17,468 bases of DNA from positions 491-17,958 of the forward strand of contig NZ_KB849754.1 of the NCBI RefSeq assembly GCF_000368925.1, in the 5' to 3' direction. The notes under the pieces were generated by a model. It searched no databases, was not told the origin of the DNA, and was given only the letters and a program-made list of their open reading frames with translations. The position numbers and the translations under genes were made by a program. The stretch comes from Acinetobacter bereziniae LMG 1003 = CIP 70.12. GTDB lineage: Bacteria; Pseudomonadota; Gammaproteobacteria; Pseudomonadales; Moraxellaceae. Below are positions 13,972 through 17,468 of this stretch, one piece after another (the first letter of the stretch is position 1; each line of letters starts with the position of its first letter).

Positions 13972-14807
13972 TGTTCATGCCGCCTGTTTTTCCTGCTCAT
14001 TGGCACGTTTCGCAACCTGTTCTCATTGCGGACACCTTTTCCAGCCTCGTTTGGAAAGTTTCATTGCCAGACGGGACTCCTGCAATCGTCAAGGGATTGA
14101 AACCTATAGAAGACATTGCTGATGAACTGCGCGGGGCCGACTATCTGGTATGGCGCAATGGGAGGGGAGCAGTCCGGTTGCTCGGTCGTGAGAACAATCT
14201 GATGTTGCTCGAATATGCCGGGGAGCGAATGCTCTCTCACATCGTTGCCGAGCACGGCGACTACCAGGCGACCGAAATTGCAGCGGAACTAATGGCGAAG
14301 CTGTATGCCGCATCTGAGGAACCCCTGCCTTCTGCCCTTCTCCCGATCCGGGATCGCTTTGCAGCTTTGTTTCAGCGGGCGCGCGATGATCAAAACGCAG
14401 GTTGTCAAACTGACTACGTCCACGCGGCGATTATAGCCGATCAAATGATGAGCAATGCCTCGGAACTGCGTGGGCTACATGGCGATCTGCATCATGAAAA
14501 CATCATGTTCTCCAGTCGCGGCTGGCTGGTGATAGATCCCGTCGGTCTGGTCGGTGAAGTGGGCTTTGGCGCCGCCAATATGTTCTACGATCCGGCTGAC
14601 AGAGACGACCTTTGTCTCGATCCTAGACGCATTGCACAGATGGCGGACGCATTCTCTCGTGCGCTGGACGTCGATCCGCGTCGCCTGCTCGACCAGGCGT
14701 ACGCTTATGGGTGCCTTTCCGCAGCTTGGAACGCGGATGGAGAAGAGGAGCAACGCGATCTAGCTATCGCGGCCGCGATCAAGCAGGTGCGACAGACGTC
14801 ATACTAG
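13971..14807 (+). CDS. strB: Aminoglycoside 6-O-phosphotransferase APH(6)-Id (StrB)
   Basis: 278 aa, the usual full length, from the ATG at 13971 that shares a base with the strA stop. It phosphorylates streptomycin at the 6-hydroxyl of streptidine. The catalytic loop LHGDLHHEN (H170, D172) and the metal-binding Asp189 in WLVIDPVGLVGE are present. An upstream in-frame start at 13962 would lie inside strA and is not used in known StrB proteins. It is immediately followed by the transposon end, whose last base is 106 bases past the stop. Confidence 0.97.
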   Translation: MFMPPVFPAHWHVSQPVLIADTFSSLVWKVSLPDGTPAIVKGLKPIEDIADELRGADYLVWRNGRGAVRLLGRENNLMLLEYAGERMLSHIVAEHGDYQATEIAAELMAKLYAASEEPLPSALLPIRDRFAALFQRARDDQNAGCQTDYVHAAIIADQMMSNASELRGLHGDLHHENIMFSSRGWLVIDPVGLVGEVGFGAANMFYDPADRDDLCLDPRRIAQMADAFSRALDVDPRRLLDQAYAYGCLSAAWNADGEEEQRDLAIAAAIKQVRQTSY

Positions 14808-14875
14808 ATATCAAGCGACTTCTCCTATCCCCTGGGAACACATCAATCTTACCGGAGAATATCGTTGGCCAAAGC

Positions 14876-14913
14876 CTTAGCGTAGGATTTCGCCCTCTCC
14901 CGCAAACGACCCC
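14876..14913 (-). repeat. 38-bp Tn3-family terminal inverted repeat (Tn5393 right end)
   Basis: Read on the minus strand it starts GGGGTCGTTTGCGGGA and ends TACGCTAAG, the standard 38-bp Tn3-family end with the conserved GGGG start and TACGCTAAG finish. It marks the exact boundary between the strAB segment and the relaxase remnant. Confidence 0.85.
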
Positions 14914-16255
14914 AAGAAAAACAGGCGTAGAGTTTAAAAAAATCTATGCCCCTGACAATGCAAAAGCAGAACTTTTAGACCGTCAAAGCCTTTGGAACAT
15001 CGTTGAAAAAGTTGAAAACCGTAAAAACTCAGTCCTAGCAAGAGAGTTTGAAATTGCCTTTCCCCAAGAGCTAAACGCAGAACAACGCCAACAGCTCCTA
15101 GATGATTTATGCAAAAAGATTGTAGAGCGTCATAACGTCATCGTTGATGCTGTCATTCATGCCCCGCATACAAGGGGTGGAAGTGATGAACGAAACTATC
15201 ATGCTCATATTCTGTTTACGAGCCGACAGCTAGACAAAGACACAGGCGAGTTTTCTAAAAATAAATTTCGTGATTTCAACAAAGAGAAATCATCCGAAAC
15301 GGTTGCAGCTTGGCGTAAAGACTTTGCCGATCTTGCAAATCACTACCTAGAAAAAAATAACTTTGATGCCCGTATAGATCACCGCAGCTATGCAGACCGA
15401 GGAATTGATTTAGAAGCTACCTTGCATGAAGGAAGCGCAGTTACAGCCATGAAGCGTAAATATGAGCGTGAACAATTAAAACCAGTTGAAGAACGAAATC
15501 CAAAAATCATCATGCCGATCATTGCCCTAGAAAATAATGCAATCAAGGCTAGAAACGCTGAAAAACAGCAGATTTTAAAAGGATTAGAGCAAGAAATTGT
15601 CCTATCCAAAAAGGTTTTAGATGGTTTAAAGCAACTGGAACGGACTCAAAAAGCAAAAGATCAGCATGAAGCCGAGATTAGAGCCACAAAACAAGCTCAT
15701 ACAGCCACGGAAGCAAAAATACGTACAGAACCACCAAAACCTCAAGAAAATCGCTTAGAGCGCAAATCAGCGCAATCTAGCCCTATTGTTCAAGACACTT
15801 CGATAAGTGATAAAAAAATTGCTGTTCGTCTTTTTGAAACTAAAGTTCGCGCTTTAGCTGAAAAAATCCACCATCAGGAACTAGAAAACATCAAACAAAA
15901 AATGGGTGAATACATGGAATTGAGTAAAAATTTACTCAATCAGATAGAAACCCATAAAGAAAATAAGCCATTCAACCCCTTTAAAATCAAGGCATGGACA
16001 AAAGAATTAGATGATTTAGTCCATAAACATGACAATGGTATCAAAGCCCAGTATGACAACCTGAAAACCGATTATCAGAGAATAAAAAATCTTGGTGTTA
16101 CACATGAACATTGGAAAAAAGCAGATGCTCAAATGTACCAGCTTGATAAAAACGCATATCAGAAGATCAAAGCGTTTGAGATAGAACTCAATGAGCGTAA
16201 TTCAGCTATCAACATTAAAAAATCTTTAGAACAAGACAACGATAAGGGTCGTTAA
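14914..16255 (+). pseudogene. MOBQ (MobA/MobL-type) relaxase, N-terminus removed by the strAB segment
   Basis: From 14914 the sequence is clearly MobA/MobL: ELLDRQSLWNIVEKVENRKNSVLAREFEIAFPQELNAEQRQQLLDDL, then the metal-binding motif VIHAPH...NYHAHI and RSYADRGIDLEATLHEG. A charged coiled-coil C-terminus follows. The first 50 or so residues of the family, which include the catalytic tyrosine, are missing; they were replaced at 14913 by the transposon end. An open frame continues upstream to 14711 through the strB 3' end in another frame, adding 67 unrelated residues and no proper ribosome binding site. Nicking at oriT by this protein is therefore very unlikely. oriT and the mobC-like gene remain upstream of strA. 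Confidence 0.88.
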
Positions 16256-16575
16256 ATCTATCCTTTTTGTCTTTTAATTAAGAATATTTAAACAATATCA
16301 ATATTTTATTAGCGAGTGTCTACGAGCGACACAACGAAAAGTTGCGCCTAGACTCCCTGAAAAACCGTTTTTAAGTGCCTTGAATCCTAGAAAACTCATA
16401 TTTCCATGCAGACATTAGCACCTAGACCGAGCGAAGCGAGTGAAAAAACTATGAGCGAAGCGAATCCATAGTCGCTTTTGCTTTTTGAAGTCACAAACAG
16501 GATTAGAAAATAACTGCCCCCACGACCGAGCAAAGCGAGGTCAAAAAGTACGAGCAAAGCGAGTACATAGGGCAG
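16256..16575. other. Non-coding region rich in hairpins, between the relaxase remnant and oriV
   Basis: No gene is seen. The first part is AT-rich. A short inverted repeat (GTGTC/GACAC) lies around 16317-16332. Then come four copies of the GAGC(G/A)AAGCGA element described separately. The region may be part of the replication control region or hold a small regulatory RNA, but no promoter could be assigned. Confidence 0.4.
16428..16563. repeat. Four GAGC(G/A)AAGCGA elements, three within hairpins with different stems
   Basis: Cores lie at 16429-16439, 16453-16463, 16528-16538 and 16552-16562. Copies 2 to 4 are enclosed by complementary but unrelated arms: ACTATG/CATAGT, GACC/GGTC and GTAC/GTAC. 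A degenerate reverse-strand copy lies near 16645-16665 (minus-strand GAGCAAGGCATAGCGAG). A constant loop with variable paired stems suggests selected hairpin structure. Confidence 0.65.
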
Positions 16576-16681
16576 TTATCCACAGGTTTTTTTAAATTTT
16601 TTCTTTTTTTAATATTTTTTAATATTTTTAAATATTTTTAGCTCCTCGCTATGCCTTGCTCTACGTGGCTTTGACGGGGGT

Positions 16682-16766
16682 AACTATGACAGATTGACGC
16701 ACAACTATGACAGATTGACGCACAACTATGACAGATTGACGCACTAACTATGACAGATTGACGCAC
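16682..16766 (+). repeat. Four 21-bp iterons
   Basis: The unit is AACTATGACAGATTGACGCAC plus no spacer, at 16682-16702, 16703-16723, 16724-16744 and, after one extra T, 16746-16766. All four are identical. They are the expected Rep-binding sites that set copy number. Confidence 0.92.
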
Positions 16767-16786
16767 TTTTATGACATTTACAAACT

Positions 16787-16801
16787 TGTCATAGTATGAC
16801 A
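16787..16801. promoter_or_regulatory. Inverted-repeat operator upstream of rep
   Basis: TGTCATA-G-TATGACA is a perfect inverted repeat made of two copies of the iteron core TATGACA, about 40 bases before the rep start. In iteron plasmids Rep dimers bind such inverted half-iterons to repress rep. Confidence 0.7.
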
Positions 16802-16840
16802 ATATAAAACTATGTCATAATTATAAGGTAATGTATAAAA

Positions 16841-17375
16841 GTGAATAGTGATTTAATCGTGATGGACAATAAGCTGATCAGAGCTTCTTACCGACTTACC
16901 ACAAATGAATTGCGCTTAATTTACTGCGCTATATCCAAAATGCCCAAGAATGAACCTATCGACCATAAAACGCCTTACTATGTGACCAAAGAGGACTTTA
17001 TTAAGCTGGGGGTAGAACCTAAGAATGTGGCTCGTGAGATTCGTTCTGCTTGTAGTGATTTAATCAAAAGAACAGTAATAATAGAAACACCTATTGGTGA
17101 CTTGGAAACGCATTGGCTTCACAATGTATTGCACTTTAAAAGCGAAACTTTTGAACGCTTAAAAAAGCAATATCCTGATGCCAAGAATGACGAAGAATTT
17201 ATTAATGCACTTAGACTGCATAATCTTTTAGATAGCCTGCCAATCGTTGTAAATAGCGATGATAATGTCGTGGCACGAATTGTTTTCCATGAAGATATGA
17301 TGCCTTATTTGAGTGATCTGAAAAGTCATTTCACACAGTATTTTCTTTCAGACTGCAAAGGTTTTAGTGGTGCTT
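16841..17375 (+). pseudogene. 5' half of Rep_3 replication initiator gene, interrupted by the IS at 17376
   Basis: It starts at a GTG (16841) with AAGGT upstream. The sequence VMDNKLIRASYRLTTNELRLIYCAISKM is the typical start of Rep_3 initiators, followed by the first winged helix (YYVTKEDFIKLGVEPKNVAREIRSACSDLIKRTVII). It ends at HFTQYFLSDCKGFSGA, where the IS provides the stop one codon later (TAG). The second winged helix is at 11921-12423. About 178 of 345 residues are encoded here. A product this short would keep the dimerisation part but lose the main DNA-binding domain, so it should not initiate replication, though it might still affect its own promoter. Confidence 0.92.
17373..17375. 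repeat. 3-bp target duplication CTT, left-hand copy
   Basis: CTT immediately precedes the IS end at 17376 and matches CTT at 11918-11920, after the right end of the other IS copy. Confidence 0.8.
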
Positions 17376-17468
17376 AGAGATGGATCCGTAAATTTGAACA
17401 ACTCCTATAAGTGATATTCTGCTCCTCAAATGATGTTATAAACATCAATATATGGAGTATTTTATGGC
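17376..17468 (+). mobile_element. Second ISAba14-like copy, first 93 bases, cut by the window edge
   Basis: Identical to 10636-10728 as far as the window goes, including the left inverted repeat and the orfA start region, and in the same direction. Only the left end is visible. Confidence 0.9.

Larger units (their letters stand above)
13120..14913 (+). mobile_element. Tn5393-derived strA-strB segment
   Basis: The right end is exact: a 38-bp Tn3-family terminal repeat (14876-14913), after which the sequence returns to AT-rich mob coding sequence. The left end is approximate: AT-rich plasmid sequence gives way to GC-rich sequence somewhere near 13110-13150. No tnpA, tnpR or left terminal repeat is present, so it is a remnant and could not move by itself. 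The Tn5393 identity is from memory of strAB and its end sequence. Confidence 0.8.
16576..16830 (+). other. Origin of replication (oriV) of the small plasmid
   Basis: It begins with a consensus DnaA box, TTATCCACA (16576-16584). This is followed by an extremely AT-rich stretch (about 16587-16640) suited to strand opening, then four iterons (16682-16766), extra half-sites of the ATGACA core (16771-16776, 16796-16801 and, inverted, 16787-16792 and 16813-16818), and the rep start at 16841. This is the standard layout of iteron-controlled Rep_3 plasmids. Confidence 0.85.
11918..17375 (+). mobile_element. Small mobilizable strAB plasmid integrated between two IS copies
   Basis: 5458 bp from the CTT after the first IS to the CTT before the second IS. 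It is a permuted whole plasmid, opened inside rep. From left to right: 3' rep, coupled small gene, mobC-like gene, oriT, strAB segment, relaxase remnant, structured repeats, oriV and 5' rep. Joining 17375 to 11921 restores one open Rep frame (S-G-A-Y-S-F-R-I-Y). Directly repeated IS copies on both sides make it a cointegrate product or pseudo-compound element. Recombination between the copies would release it as a circle that still has an IS in rep. Confidence 0.88.

Noticed and set aside
13083..14763. Several open frames on the minus strand and in other frames across strA and strB
   Set aside because: They are out-of-frame readings of GC-rich coding sequence, with Ser/Arg-rich products and no ribosome binding sites.
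14711..14913. N-terminal part of the 514-aa open frame as real relaxase sequence
   Set aside because: It is the strB 3' end read in another frame plus the transposon terminal repeat. It shows no relaxase motif and no ribosome binding site.
16682..16766. Regular direct repeats that might be read as a CRISPR array
   Set aside because: The 21-bp units are contiguous with no spacers, lie between a DnaA box and a rep gene, and are iterons.

Overview
The window looks like part of an Acinetobacter (Moraxellaceae) plasmid. It is AT-rich, carries an ISAba14-like IS3-family element and a Rep_3-type iteron replicon, and holds the streptomycin phosphotransferase pair strA-strB. It falls into two blocks of different origin, joined by insertion sequence (IS) copies.

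Block 1 (1-10635) is accessory backbone of a larger plasmid. It holds about a dozen genes, almost all of unknown family, in short units separated by clear Rho-independent terminators: a 158-aa protein; a 596-aa protein with a winged-helix, Rep_3-like central region followed by a secreted Gln-rich protein; two independently transcribed membrane proteins; a two-gene unit behind a perfect 26-bp palindrome; a convergent minus-strand gene with its own promoter; and a rightward five-gene operon (7516 onward). That operon includes a membrane protein and an M48-family zinc metalloprotease lipoprotein. Its last gene (9739) is cut by the IS at 10636.

Block 2 (11918-17375) is an entire small mobilizable plasmid, opened inside its own rep gene. 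The 3' half of rep lies just right of the first IS copy (11918-12423). The 5' half lies at the far right (16841-17375), next to the start of a second, directly repeated IS copy (17376 to the window end). The two halves share a 3-bp duplication (CTT) and rejoin in frame to give a 345-aa Rep_3 initiator. Between them lie a small gene coupled to rep, a divergent MobC-like coiled-coil gene, an R1162/RSF1010-type oriT, a Tn5393-derived strAB segment ending at a 38-bp Tn3-family terminal repeat, a MOBQ relaxase whose N-terminus was removed by that segment, a set of structured repeats, and an oriV with a consensus DnaA box, an AT-rich stretch and four 21-bp iterons.

The simplest history has four steps. 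First, a Tn5393-derived segment replaced the start of mobA in a small MOBQ plasmid. Second, the ISAba14-like element inserted into that plasmid's rep gene with a 3-bp target duplication. Third, recombination with an IS copy in the larger plasmid fused the two replicons. Fourth, the small replicon, with Rep split and the relaxase decapitated, now persists as a passenger carrying streptomycin resistance. No RNA gene, CRISPR array or integron was seen.
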